Assembly (NCBI GenBank): GCA_963744225.1
Contig: CAVUSV010000005.1
Location: 310,001-374,000, forward strand
Source: Bog-473 sp963744225
GTDB taxonomy: Bacteria > Actinomycetota > Acidimicrobiia > Acidimicrobiales > RAAP-2
Direction: 5' to 3'
DNA length: 64,000 nucleotides
In this document: piece after piece, positions 42,578 to 51,135 of the stretch
How positions within the stretch are numbered: position 1 is the stretch's first letter
Layout of the letters: the number at the start of each line of letters is the position of its first letter
The notes under the pieces: generated by a model
Databases searched by the model: none
Seen by the model: the letters and a program-made list of their open reading frames with translations, nothing else
Told to the model about the DNA's origin: nothing
Translations under genes and position numbers: made by a program

Positions 42578-44642
42578 TCAGTCGGGTTGCGCGAAGTGGC
42601 CGCGACCGAGCACGAAGGCGAGGCCATAGAGGACTGCCACCACGACGAGCAGGAAGCGGAATCCGGTAACGAGAGATAGGTACGCGAGCACTCCGCCGAC
42701 GATCGCCCCGAGGAGGTTCGCGCCGAACGCTGTGGTGGAGGAACCGACGTCCTTGAACCGCTGGGCGAAGACCAGGTTGGCGAGAAAGATAGGGGCGAAC
42801 GCCAGCGCGGTGGCCGCCACGAAACGGGGTACGGCAGGCAGGTCCAAGAAGGAAGCTTGAGGAATTGCGAACGAGACTGCGAGCGTCACGAGCAGGGCTC
42901 CGTACAAAAGGATCGGACGCGGGAGCTTCACATGTCTCGCTGTCTCAACCGCCGCGAAGATGCTGATCAGCACGCCGGCGAAGACGAGAGAATTCACGTA
43001 CCAAGTCGTGCCGAACAACAAGGCGAACTGGACGATGTTCTTCGCCTCGAGAAGCAGGAACGCGGCGCCCATAAAGAACAGGTCCATGAACCCTGCCATC
43101 TTCGAGAACGGACCTCCGGCAATCCTGACGGCCAGGAGGGAGGTCGCCAGTATTAGTCCCCCGACCCACAGGTAGAGGTTCGGGATTGAGGGAGTCGGAA
43201 GGTAGGGGAATGGACGGTCGTCGGAGACGGGCGCCACCTTCTGACCGTTCCAGAAGGTCGAGCACTCGTGCGTTACACCGGAACGCGCGACGGTGAGGAC
43301 AGCCTGCTCACGGCCGCTCAAGGTGTTCCCGATCTCCACGCACGGGCGTGCGCCGAACACTTCGTCCAGCGCCGTCGCATATCGGCTGAGCAGGAAGGGC
43401 TGGTAGTAGTTGTACATCACGAATATGCCACCGGGGGTGAGGTGATCTCGCGCAACTTGGATCGCCTGGATCGTGAGCAGGTAGTTCTCGAGGCCCACAG
43501 GTGCGGACTCGCCAGTGAGAGCCGTGAGCGAGTCCGGTAACGCGTAGAGGATCAGGGAGTACCTCTTGTTCGTGTTCTGGAGAAACGCCCGGCCGTCGTC
43601 GATGTGAATCGTGACACGCGGGCTCTGGTAGGCGTGTTCGGGGTTGTGTTCCTTGCCCAGCTGCACGAGGTCTGGGTCGATCTCGACGGCATCGACGTGG
43701 CGAGCTCCCTCCGCAACGGCAACGCCTACGTCGTTGCCGGTCCCGGCGCCAATCACGAGCACGTTTGACCGCGAGATTTTCGTCACGTGCCTGTAGGGAA
43801 AGAAGTAGAAGGACTCGATGCTGTGCAGCGTGGGGATCGAGTACAAGGTCTGGAAGGGAATGTTGTTACCCGAGACGGCGAACCCACGATAGACGTGGCC
43901 GTCCACTACCGAGGTGACATGATTCGTGGAGATCTTGTAGTAGGGCGACCAGGTGTCGACGGTGGAGAGCGATTCGAACAGCAGCATCAACACGATGGCG
44001 GCGACCGCGAGCCACTGCCACCAGCGTTGGCGCACGCCGAGGAGGAGCACGAACCCTAAGGCGACGACCGCTCCCCAGGCGATCGGAGGCAGCCCCAGAA
44101 GGGAGAGCACCGAGAACGCCACGATTCCCCCGACGCTGCCAATGATGTCGAATCGATAGGCGTCGAGCGGCCTGAACTGAGCAAACGTCCTGGCCGTCGC
44201 TTGCCCGAGTCCCGCCATCACCAGAGCCGACAGCACGAATATGACAGAGAGGCTCACCCAAAACGGCAACGGACCGTGGCCCGGCAGGCCCTCGAAATTC
44301 GTGCGGCCCGCGAAGGCTTACGAGCTTCACCGGGAATAGGAGGCCAAACGCCAGGAGTAGGGCGAGAGACAGCGGAGTCCAGCGGAAGAGATCGCGTTGC
44401 GATCCGGCAAGGAGGAATCCGATCCCAATCCCTAAGAAGCTCGCTAGTAGGACGAAGTTCGTGACGTTGGAGAGGTAGACGTTGTTGGCGGCGGTCCAAC
44501 GGATGAGCGCGAGCTCGACGAAGAGCACGAGCATGCTCAGGCCCATGAGTCTGAACGGGCGGAGCTCCGAAGTGAATCCACGAGGTCCCGAGGCTGGCGC
44601 TGGCCCCGTCTGGTCGCCGATAGCGGAGGAGATCGTGGCCAT
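42578..44642 (-). CDS. Membrane spermidine synthase-like protein, frameshifted
   Basis: An approximately 687-residue protein with three parts. First comes an N-terminal block of about seven membrane helices (LSMLVLFVELALIRW, VLLASFLGIGIGFLLAG, WVSLSVIFVLSALVM). Then a soluble methyltransferase-fold domain with VLVIGAGTGNDVGVAVAEGA and VDAVEIDPDLVQLGKEH. Then a second block of about six helices. The domain resembles spermidine synthase, but the membrane packing is that of uncharacterised fused proteins, so the product is uncertain. One base near 44288 breaks the frame before GPLPFWVSLSV. Start ATG 44642 (MATISSAIGD) is chosen because it keeps the first helix. Confidence 0.75.
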
Positions 44643-45177
44643 CACGGCGCCTCGAAAAGAGCGCCGTGCGCGAAGGCTTCGTCTGGCATCCGGCACACAA
44701 TAGGAGACCTCTTCTCTGCACGAGTGGCTCGGACGGCCGCGCTCGTCCAGATGGGTCATCTGGTGGTCAGTGCCCTGACCAGCTCCGTTCCCGTCTCAGA
44801 GGACTGAGCATCGTCGCGCTGACCGCAGAAGCCTCCGAGCAGCGCCCGGCCCGATCCGGAGCCGGTCACCGCAGGAACTGCGGCCTCCTTCTTCGCTGGC
44901 CCGTCGGGTGAAGACCATTGACGACGAGCTCCACGAGCTCGATATCCGGATCGAGGCGCTCATCGCAGCGAGCTGGAGCGAGCCCATCCCCCGTTCTCTG
45001 ACGCATCAATCCGAGGCAGACCCGCCAAGCCCAGTGTCTCCGTTTCGGCAACCCATCGCACCAAGGGAGCATTTTCTAGCTACGTCGCAGAGGCATCCCA
45101 AACCGCGGCGACTGCGACGCCGTGGGCAGTTCGCTGATGTTTTCTAGACTGGATCGATCGAGTCAACTTGGAGCGGC
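44643..45177. other. 535-bp region with no confident gene
   Basis: A plus-strand frame GTG 44908 to 45147 (79 residues, VKTIDDELHELDIRIEALIA...) starts like a real acidic helical protein, but its second half is basic and disordered and no ribosome-binding site is clear, so it is left unannotated. A -10-like TAGACT at 45145-45150 lies 27 nt before the methyltransferase gene and probably belongs to it. Confidence 0.4.
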
Positions 45178-45933
45178 ATGGAGAAGGTCGACTACGACAC
45201 ACGCCTGCACAATGTCTACGCCGCTGGGCGGCAGATGTCGCCCGATGCGCTCCAAACTTGGATGGATGCGTTCGCTCGGCACCTGCCGGAATCACGGCCA
45301 CTGGTCTGGCTCGACTTGGGCTCGGGTACCGGCCGCATGACCCCCGCTTTGGCGAGTGCCTTCGGCGGCCCCGCCCACGGAGTCGAGCCGTCAGACAAGA
45401 TGCGTACTCAAGCCCTTGCCCACGCTGGCCATCCCGCCGTCACGTATGCAGCTGGGTCTGCCGAGCAGATCCCGTTGTCTGATGCCTCGTGCGACGCAGC
45501 CTTGCTTTTCTTCGTCTGGCACCACGTGGTCGAGCGCAGGGGCGCTGCTCAAGAGTTGCGCCGGGTCGTCAAACCTGGCGGCAAGCTCTTCGTGCAGGCG
45601 AACTTCTCCGACCGGTTGCCTGATATCTGGTGGTTCCGCGTCATGCCCGAATGGAGGAAGGTCGAGAAGGCAATGTTTCGGTCCGAGGAAGAGGTGAAGA
45701 GTGACTTCGCCGGCGCCGAATGGACGCTCGTTTCTCGTGATGAAGTCACCTGGCTTCGCTCAGCGAACCTGGCCGAAGACTTCGAAAAGCTCAAGCTACG
45801 TCCCGTCTCGAATTTCGAGCACATGAGCGAGGAGATCGTCGAAGCGGGCTTCGCCAGGATCGAGACAGCGCTGCCCTCACTCGACGACGGGCCTCAATAC
45901 GAGACCAGCGGGCTGCTCGTCTTCCAGCGCTAG
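45178..45933 (+). CDS. Class I SAM-dependent methyltransferase
   Basis: A 251-residue small-molecule methyltransferase. Motif I is VWLDLGSGTGRMTPAL (residues 43-58), followed by GVEPSDKM, motif II/III DASCDAALLFFVWHHV and ELRRVVKPGGKLFVQANFSD. The C-terminal cap (residues 150-230) is the variable substrate region. Start ATG 45178 has GGAG four bases upstream. It stands alone. The substrate is unknown; the family includes menaquinone, sterol and antibiotic methylases. Confidence 0.85.
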   Translation: MEKVDYDTRLHNVYAAGRQMSPDALQTWMDAFARHLPESRPLVWLDLGSGTGRMTPALASAFGGPAHGVEPSDKMRTQALAHAGHPAVTYAAGSAEQIPLSDASCDAALLFFVWHHVVERRGAAQELRRVVKPGGKLFVQANFSDRLPDIWWFRVMPEWRKVEKAMFRSEEEVKSDFAGAEWTLVSRDEVTWLRSANLAEDFEKLKLRPVSNFEHMSEEIVEAGFARIETALPSLDDGPQYETSGLLVFQR

Positions 45934-46024
45934 GAGCCCGGCCACAACTGGGGGTGTCCCGAAGGCTCCCGAAATGGCGCGGACAGCGAGATGCAACTCG
46001 TGACCCCAAACGCCGTGTCAGCTG

Positions 46025-46384
46025 TTACTCAAGTTCCTTCCAGTGCTCCCGACCGAAGAGCCGACCCCACCGGGCCGTGAGGGAGGGACCCTCGTCGTGG
46101 GCCGTGTCCGGGTGCAAGACCAGTGCCCCCTTTGGGGCGGGAAGGGTTTCAACTTCCTCGTCGGTCAAGGCACAATGAACTCCGGTCGTCGTGATCTCTA
46201 CTATCTGGTCACGATCGACGAAGCGCAGCCCATGGTGGTGCGACTTCACGGCAATGCCGTCAAAGAGGTCCAACTCTGGGATTTGAAGCACGTGCTCCAC
46301 CCTGCCGAACTCAATGCCGTCCGAACTGAGAACTGGTGTCCCGACTTCGAGCGCCATGTACGAGATGGGCTGACCCTGATCCAC
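46025..46384 (-). CDS. PRC-barrel-like domain protein
   Basis: A 119-residue protein whose first 90 residues look like a PRC barrel: EVGTPVLSSDGIEFGRVEHV, ELDLFDGIAV and FVDRDQIVEITTTGVHCALT. The tail is charged and ends LFGREHWKELE. PRC-barrel proteins help in ribosome assembly (RimM) or in photosynthesis, but most short ones are uncharacterised. Start GTG 46384 follows AGGAGG by four bases, which decides it. It is convergent with the methyltransferase gene. Confidence 0.7.
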   Translation of the reverse strand: MDQGQPISYMALEVGTPVLSSDGIEFGRVEHVLQIPELDLFDGIAVKSHHHGLRFVDRDQIVEITTTGVHCALTDEEVETLPAPKGALVLHPDTAHDEGPSLTARWGRLFGREHWKELE

Positions 46385-46518
46385 GCAACCTCCTCAAGCC
46401 TCGATGATCAGAATCTAGCGCCCGGACCTTCCTCTGCTTCTTTCGGTCGTCCATGGAGCTCCTGTCATTCAGGAGCCCCCAACAACCTTCGTGAGTCTTT
46501 TAGACCTGGGCACCGAGT

Positions 46519-46737
46519 TCAGGCTCCGTGGCCGATCGGAGGGCGACGGCGCTCACAATGGTTCTCCCACGCAAGCTCTGCCTTCGCTCGGGACTCTAGG
46601 GGAGTATTAATGCCGACGGGTGTGGTGGAATCGCCATCCCGCTTGCAGTCCTCACAGACAACCACCCATCGACGGTCAGAACGCTGAACAATCGTGGGAT
46701 GGTGGACTGTTCGCACCGTTCGACTCCTGCTCGCCAC
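46519..46737 (-). CDS. Small conserved-type actinobacterial protein with CxxC
   Basis: A 72-residue basic protein. The central part, PTIVQRSDRRWVVVCEDCKR then STTPVGINTPLESRAKAELA and WENHCERR, looks like a family of small actinobacterial proteins of unknown role. The CEDC pair with the later H-C could bind a metal. The start is uncertain: the first 12 residues may not be translated. It lies alone between the PRC-type gene and a long gene-poor stretch. Confidence 0.55.
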   Translation of the reverse strand: MASRSRTVRTVHHPTIVQRSDRRWVVVCEDCKRDGDSTTPVGINTPLESRAKAELAWENHCERRRPPIGHGA

Positions 46738-47141
46738 CCCCCTCGCTACCGACGCTAGCCATGGCCGGGGATCTGGTGCCAGAGCGTCCTAGAGATCCAG
46801 GTGGTACGCGACGATTCTGTGAACTGGCCGTACCGAACCCAAGCGTCCCCTCCAGGAGGTGGGTGCTCTTTTCCAATTTCTCGCCGGCAGTTGCCTTGCT
46901 GTAGAAGAGACATCAAGCATCGGTCAGCGACGTTGGGCGGGGGTCACCGGGCGGGGCGGTACCACTTGAGTGGCTAGGTTCTCGCCCAAAGTTGACAGCT
47001 TCATCTTCCGTTGCCGGCTCGCGCTCCTTTCGCCAAAACCATTGACCCCCCATACTCGGTGGACGATGCTCACTCGGCATTGGGAACCGAGGACGCAGAC
47101 TCCTCGGTCCTCAATCGCGGTAAATCTGAAGGAGGGCGGTC
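46738..47141. other. 404-bp gene-poor stretch
   Basis: No frame on either strand has coding features. A GGAGGG ribosome-binding site for the next gene is at its right end. A sequence near 46710-46730 that faintly resembles a tRNA T-loop was checked and rejected. Confidence 0.5.
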
Positions 47142-47834
47142 ATGGCAGACGCTGCGGGCTGGAGACCGGACCCAACCGGTCGCCACCAAGAGCGGTACTT
47201 CAAGAGTTCGGGCGTTCCGACAAATGTGGTGCGAAACGACGGGGTTGAATCCACCGACGAAGGGCCCTCAGGTCGTGGGAATGCCTCCACCCCGACCTCT
47301 GGACTCGCCAATGCGACGAAACCCGCGCCGATCTCATCACGTGAAATCACGCCCCTTGGAACGGACCAGACCGGATCTGCACACACCCTCGTGGCGTCCT
47401 ACAGGGCGCCTATGGTGAACGAGGCCAGCTTGCAGACAGCGCAGGCGCACGACGGGTCCGCTACGTCCCTTTCCCCTGTGGTCGTCGTGCGAGGACGCAA
47501 CTGGTGGCACATAGCGGCCGCCGGCGTGCTGGTGGTGCTGTTGGCGGCGGCGAGTGTCATCGCCGTGCAGCAACACACCGTCGCGAACAAGTGGATGACC
47601 GAGTACCACGCTGAGGTCCACAAGAACCAAGCTGAGGTCCGCAAGAGCGAGGCGCTGTTTGCGTCACTGCTTTTGAGTCAGCAACGGCAATCTACGTGTG
47701 CGAATGACGCGAAGTCGGTCCTCTCGGACGTCCTTACGTATTTCCGTAATGGCTTCCTTCCCTCCCAATCCGAGTCCGATGCCACGAATGCAGCCCAGAT
47801 GTGTCAAACATCAACTCAGAGCGCCCAGTTCTGA
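47142..47834 (+). CDS. DUF2510-containing single-pass membrane protein
   Basis: A 230-residue protein. Residues 1-25 (MADAAGWRPDPTGRHQERYF) match the short DUF2510 motif AGWxPDPxGRHExRY. A Ser/Thr/Pro-rich, disordered region follows. Then comes a membrane helix (WWHIAAAGVLVVLLAAASVI) at about 120-142, and a helical extracytoplasmic part with two Cys that could pair (STCAND and QMCQTS). The start ATG 47142 has GGAGGG upstream. DUF2510 occurs near the N-terminus of many actinobacterial membrane proteins; its role is not known. Confidence 0.75.
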   Translation: MADAAGWRPDPTGRHQERYFKSSGVPTNVVRNDGVESTDEGPSGRGNASTPTSGLANATKPAPISSREITPLGTDQTGSAHTLVASYRAPMVNEASLQTAQAHDGSATSLSPVVVVRGRNWWHIAAAGVLVVLLAAASVIAVQQHTVANKWMTEYHAEVHKNQAEVRKSEALFASLLLSQQRQSTCANDAKSVLSDVLTYFRNGFLPSQSESDATNAAQMCQTSTQSAQF

Positions 47835-48015
47835 AGGCAGGGTGGCACTCCAGGGATAGCTCGTCGAGGCGGCGACGCCGGTTGCAACTGGCCCACTTCT
47901 CGACGTCGGGCCGCGCTGAAACGAACCGGGCCCGGAGGGAACTGTTGTTGGGCTGGCGTAGCTCAAGAGCGCCATGGACTCAACCGACAGTTCCAATAGT
48001 TCCGCCTTGCGCGTT

Positions 48016-48044
48016 ACGGCCCCGCTCTCCGACGGCGGGGCCGT
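48016..48044 (+). terminator. Strong GC-rich hairpin followed by TTTC
   Basis: ACGGCCCCGC (48016-48025) and GCGGGGCCGT (48035-48044) form a perfect 10-bp stem with a 9-nt loop and then TTTCG. It lies 180 bp after the DUF2510 gene and probably ends that transcript. Confidence 0.6.
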
Positions 48045-48441
48045 TTCGCGTCCGAGAGCAGGAGATCTCACTCCCGCACAATGCATAGACGCCTTCGTGG
48101 CGAGGTGTGTCCGCTCTGAGCGCGTCGACCCCGCCCGCCGTCCTGCTCCCCTTCGTACTGTTTCCCATCTGTGGGGCGGGGTCGTCCGCGTTGTGGACGG
48201 CGGGAAGGTGACCTCGACCCTGAGTCCGCGTGGCGGTCCGGCCAGACAAGGCAACTTGGACACCGACACCGCCGCACTACCGCGAGGCGGTCGTGGCAGG
48301 CTCGCGCTCAGGCAACGACCAGTTCAATTGCGGCGTGTTTTCGCGGGGCGGCGAGGACCGCAAAGATGGCGTCGACCGAGGCCCTGATGATGGTACTCGC
48401 GCTGACCGTTTCACTCACCACGGCTCGCAGCTCCTGTCTCA

Positions 48442-48472
48442 TGCGTTGGACCCTTATGAAGGGTCGGACGCA
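48442..48472. terminator. Hairpin with central ACCCTT/AAGGGT stem
   Basis: TGCGT-TGG-ACCCTT-ATG-AAGGGT-CGG-ACGCA folds as two stems around a small internal loop. The direction and function are unknown; terminator is the simplest reading. Confidence 0.4.
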
Positions 48473-48692
48473 GTCTGAGCCTCAAGTTCATTGTGGCGCA
48501 GTGACGCAGCGAATGTCGGGCGCTCTCGGCTCGTCTGGGGAGTGGCTCCAGGGAACTCTGTAGGGTAGTTGTGCAAGCGGTTCCAAAAATGGACCCCGGC
48601 GCACGTTCATTGCGTTCTCCTTCGAAGCGCTCGCCATTTTGGCGTCGGCATGTTTTCATGACGATTCCAACGCGAGCACCAAGGAGGTGCAC

Positions 48693-48773
48693 ATGAAGAC
48701 CCACTCGACGAACCGTCAGATGCCGATGCTGTGCGCCACCGCCGCGGCGGGTAATCGCGCTCTGCTGCGATAA
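48693..48773 (+). CDS. 26-residue frame with a perfect Shine-Dalgarno site
   Basis: AAGGAGG stands five bases before ATG 48693. The product starts MKTHSTNRQMPMLCATAAAG and ends ALLR at TAA 48773. It is too short for a domain; a basic N-terminus followed by a weakly hydrophobic part is visible. It could be a small protein or a leader peptide for the gene at 48894, 120 bp on. The ribosome-binding site is the best in the whole region, which is the main support. Confidence 0.4.
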   Translation: MKTHSTNRQMPMLCATAAAGNRALLR

Positions 48774-48893
48774 GCAGCATCGAGCTCACGGGGCGCCGAC
48801 GGCGCCGCCTCACACTTCGGCTACTGGCGTAACTCGCCGCGCCCATTGTCACACCCCCCGTCAATACTTCTTCCCTATCCCCTAGGAGCACTT

Positions 48894-49103
48894 ATGCACC
48901 CCGAATTGCTACGGGCCCTCGCCAAGGCCAGACATAATGATCTCCTCGATGAGCGTCGACCCCGAGGGCAGCCAAGAGTCCGACTTGATAACCATTCACC
49001 GCGGTTCCCGCGTTCACGGCGGCGCGTGGGCTCCTTCCTCATCTGGGCGGGAGCGCGCCTGATCGGTGACCAACGGGCCGCGGTCGAGTTGGCTCCCAAA
49101 TAG
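48894..49103 (+). CDS. Small helical protein of an actinobacterial type
   Basis: A 69-residue protein: MHPELLRALAKARHNDLLDE, then an Arg-rich middle, and GSFLIWAGARLIGDQRAA near the end, which could lie on a membrane. Many actinobacterial chromosomes have short genes of this design, often with no known role. ATG 48894 follows AGGAG by four to five bases. It stands 120 bp after the 26-residue frame. Confidence 0.6.
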   Translation: MHPELLRALAKARHNDLLDERRPRGQPRVRLDNHSPRFPRSRRRVGSFLIWAGARLIGDQRAAVELAPK

Positions 49104-49245
49104 CCCGGACGGTGGTCGAGGCTGGTCGAGCCGCCCAGGACCAAGTCCTCGCTCGTCCCGAACCGACTCACCCGCCTGGGCGTTCTGAGGCACCTCAGTC
49201 TCATCCTGATCCGTGGTGTCACACTTACCGGCAAGACTGCTTTCC

Positions 49246-49578
49246 ATGGCATTCGGGCAACAGCAAGGACCACCGGCGTCGACAAGACAGGTGCAGGAAC
49301 TCCTGGCCCTTCTTCAGGAGGCCGGCCACAGCGACTTTCGAGATGCACGCGGCCCGATGGGTTTCACGCAACGCCAGGCTGCAGGCAAGTTCACTCGAGC
49401 CGAGGCCGATGCCCTCCTGAAGCGGTTAAGTGACACAGAACCGGATTCAGAGACGTCGATCGAGATCCCAATATGGCGGCGGTCGGTCCAAGAGGAGGTG
49501 CTGGGCCAGATATCTGGTCAACGGCTCGCCGTCGAACTTCGTCGGCGCGGCTGGACCGTAGTCGACCCATTATCATAG
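49246..49578 (+). CDS. Conserved actinobacterial protein of unknown function
   Basis: A 110-residue protein. The N-terminal half, MAFGQQQGPPASTRQVQELL, then LLQEAGHSDFRDARGPMGFT and QRQAAGKFTRAEADALLKRL, has the look of a well-conserved actinobacterial family with a small DNA- or ligand-binding helix pattern. The second half has VLGQISGQRLAVELRRRGWT and ends in VVDPLS. ATG 49246 agrees with that N-terminus. No partner gene is obvious. Confidence 0.75.
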   Translation: MAFGQQQGPPASTRQVQELLALLQEAGHSDFRDARGPMGFTQRQAAGKFTRAEADALLKRLSDTEPDSETSIEIPIWRRSVQEEVLGQISGQRLAVELRRRGWTVVDPLS

Positions 49579-49625
49579 GAGCATCGTTCAGGGGCACCCG
49601 CAGTCACTGAGTGGGACACTTAGAG

Positions 49626-50129
49626 ATGGACAACTGGGGCGCACCACTCTATGGCGACCCGTGCCGCGAATGTGGATTCGAGTGGGCAACTGGGTTCGAG
49701 GCCACGACCTCGCTGATGCGCAGCATTCCAGACTCGATCGACGAGCTCGTCACGGGCGCAACCGGGGCCGAGCGACTGCCTGAGCTCGGGTGGAATGTGT
49801 CCGGCTACATCGCGCACATGACTGACAACACTCGGATCTGGGCCGAGCGGCTGATCGCCGTGGCGAGAGGAGCGGACGCGCACGTCCTCCCCTACGACCC
49901 AGATTTGCTTGCCGAGGCCAGGCACTACAACGACGTTGCCCTGCAAGGGGCGCAGTGGTCGCTCCGTATCGCAGTTGAGAGTTGGCTCAGTTGTGTTGAA
50001 GAGGCATATGCGGCAGGAGTCGTCATGAGGCACTCAGAACGTGGCGCGATGGATATCTCCGATGTCGCTGCGTCTAACGCTCACGATTCCTGCCACCACC
50101 GTTGGGATTTAACCCGGATACTTCACTAG
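49626..50129 (+). CDS. DinB-like four-helix protein
   Basis: A 167-residue protein with the metal-type His pattern of the DinB/YfiT superfamily: SGYIAHMTDNTRIWAERL in the second helix and SNAHDSCHHRWDLTRILH at the end. Start ATG 49626 is weakly supported, as no good ribosome-binding site is seen. Members include thiol-dependent transferases (bacillithiol, mycothiol) and proteins with unknown roles. Gene order gives no clue. Confidence 0.65.
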   Translation: MDNWGAPLYGDPCRECGFEWATGFEATTSLMRSIPDSIDELVTGATGAERLPELGWNVSGYIAHMTDNTRIWAERLIAVARGADAHVLPYDPDLLAEARHYNDVALQGAQWSLRIAVESWLSCVEEAYAAGVVMRHSERGAMDISDVAASNAHDSCHHRWDLTRILH

Positions 50130-50249
50130 CGCCGAACGAACTTCGAAAGGTGAGGGAGGGTGGCACTCCCTTCCCGGAGTTCCGGGACACTCCCGATCCT
50201 CTTTGCCGCGCTCTGGGTCCGACCGCCGAATCCAGAGTCATACCCCGGC

Positions 50250-50286
50250 TTGACGTATACCGATATCGGAATATGATAGCGCTATG
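50250..50286 (+). promoter_or_regulatory. Leaderless promoter with palindromic operator for the ArsR-SRPBCC-DHFR operon
   Basis: TTGACG (50250-50255) and TATGAT (50272-50277) are 16 bp apart, and ATG 50284 follows six bases after the -10 box. The perfect palindrome CCGATATCGG (50260-50269) lies between the boxes, a natural repressor site for the ArsR product of the first gene. Confidence 0.7.
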
Positions 50287-50625
50287 GCACGAGCAGCGAC
50301 GACGTCGGACGTCTTCAATGCGATCGCCGAGCAGCAGCGCCGGGAGATCCTGGTGCTGCTGCGGGCGGGTGAGGGATCGGTGACCGAGTTGGCCCAGGAG
50401 CTGGGGATGACCCAGCCGGGGGCGTCCAAACACCTGCGGGTGCTCCGGGAGGTCGGACTGGTGCGAGACCGCAAGGCAGGCAAGCAACGCCTGTACAGCC
50501 TTGACGCCAGCGGGCTGCGACCGGTTCACGAGTGGACCGGCGGGTTCGAGCGGTTCTGGAACGAGAGCTTCGACCGGCTGGACGAGTACGTGCAGGACCT
50601 CAAGCAGGCAAGGCAGGAGGAGTAG
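50284..50625 (+). CDS. ArsR-family transcriptional regulator
   Basis: A 113-residue winged-helix repressor of the non-metal type often paired with SRPBCC proteins. The HTH is SVTELAQELGMTQPGASKHLRVLREVGLV, followed by the wing RDRKAGKQRLYSLDASGL and the aromatic tail FERFWNESFDRLDEYVQDL. There are no Cys or His clusters for metal binding. It starts a three-gene operon whose promoter has a palindrome, so self-repression is likely. The SRPBCC gene follows after 3 bases. Confidence 0.88.
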   Translation: MARAATTSDVFNAIAEQQRREILVLLRAGEGSVTELAQELGMTQPGASKHLRVLREVGLVRDRKAGKQRLYSLDASGLRPVHEWTGGFERFWNESFDRLDEYVQDLKQARQEE

Positions 50626-50628
50626 CTG

Positions 50629-51135
50629 ATGAGCGCGACGGGACGAGGAGCGCCGGCGCAGTCCGCGACGGCCGACCGCGAGATCGTGATCTCCCGGGTC
50701 ATCAGTGCCCCGCGGGAGCTGGTGTTCGAGGCGTACACCGAGGTGCGGCACTTGTCGCGGTGGTGGGGACCGGAGGGGTTCACCACTACCACGCGGGCGT
50801 TCGAGTTCCGCGTCGGCGGGGAGTGGGAGTTCGTGATGCACGGACCGGACGGGACGGACTACCAGGAGTGGATCTCGTGGACCGAGATCGCCCCACCGGA
50901 GCGGATCGCGCTGCTGCACGGTGAGTCCCGCGGCGACCCGAACGCTTTCGAGTCGGTCTTGACGTTCGCGCCCGACGGCGCGGCGACCCGGATCGAGATG
51001 CGCACGGTGTTCCCCACCAAGGAGCTGCGCGACGAGGTGGTCGAGAAGTACCACGCGATCGAGGGCGGCCAGCAGACCCTGAACGATCTGGCTGCCTACG
51101 TCACCCAGATCGTTCGGAAGGGAGATGAGGGCTGA
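50629..51135 (+). CDS. SRPBCC/AHSA1-domain protein
   Basis: A 168-residue protein with the AHSA1-type START-like fold: EIVISRVISAPRELVFEAYT, HLSRWWGPEGFTTTTRAF, and a C-terminal helix with FPTKELRDEVVEKYHAIEGG. Such proteins bind hydrophobic small molecules. It sits between the ArsR gene and a DHFR-like reductase, with start/stop overlap (TGATG) to the latter. A ligand-sensing or detoxifying role in that unit is inferred. Confidence 0.87.
   Translation: MSATGRGAPAQSATADREIVISRVISAPRELVFEAYTEVRHLSRWWGPEGFTTTTRAFEFRVGGEWEFVMHGPDGTDYQEWISWTEIAPPERIALLHGESRGDPNAFESVLTFAPDGAATRIEMRTVFPTKELRDEVVEKYHAIEGGQQTLNDLAAYVTQIVRKGDEG

Larger units (their letters stand above)
47835..48692. other. 858-bp gene-poor stretch with two hairpins
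   Basis: Frames here overlap on both strands with no start signal or family likeness. It contains two strong inverted repeats (48016-48044 and 48442-48472). The right end carries the AAGGAGG for the 26-residue frame at 48693. Codon bias does not favour any frame by eye. Confidence 0.5.

Noticed and set aside
44908..45147. 79-residue plus-strand frame
   Set aside because: The first 30 residues look protein-like, but no ribosome-binding site and a disordered, basic second half leave too little support.
46690..46740. A TTCGACTCC string like a tRNA T-loop
   Set aside because: The five bases on each side do not pair, and the stretch falls within the N-terminus of the small protein frame on the other strand.
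47930..48010. Sequence like the 5' end of a tRNA (GGCTGGCGTAGCTCAAGAGC)
   Set aside because: The D-loop would have only two bases and no anticodon or T arm can be built downstream.
48230..48478. 82-residue plus-strand frame
   Set aside because: Highly charged and low in hydrophobic residues, no start signal, and other frames are equally open here.
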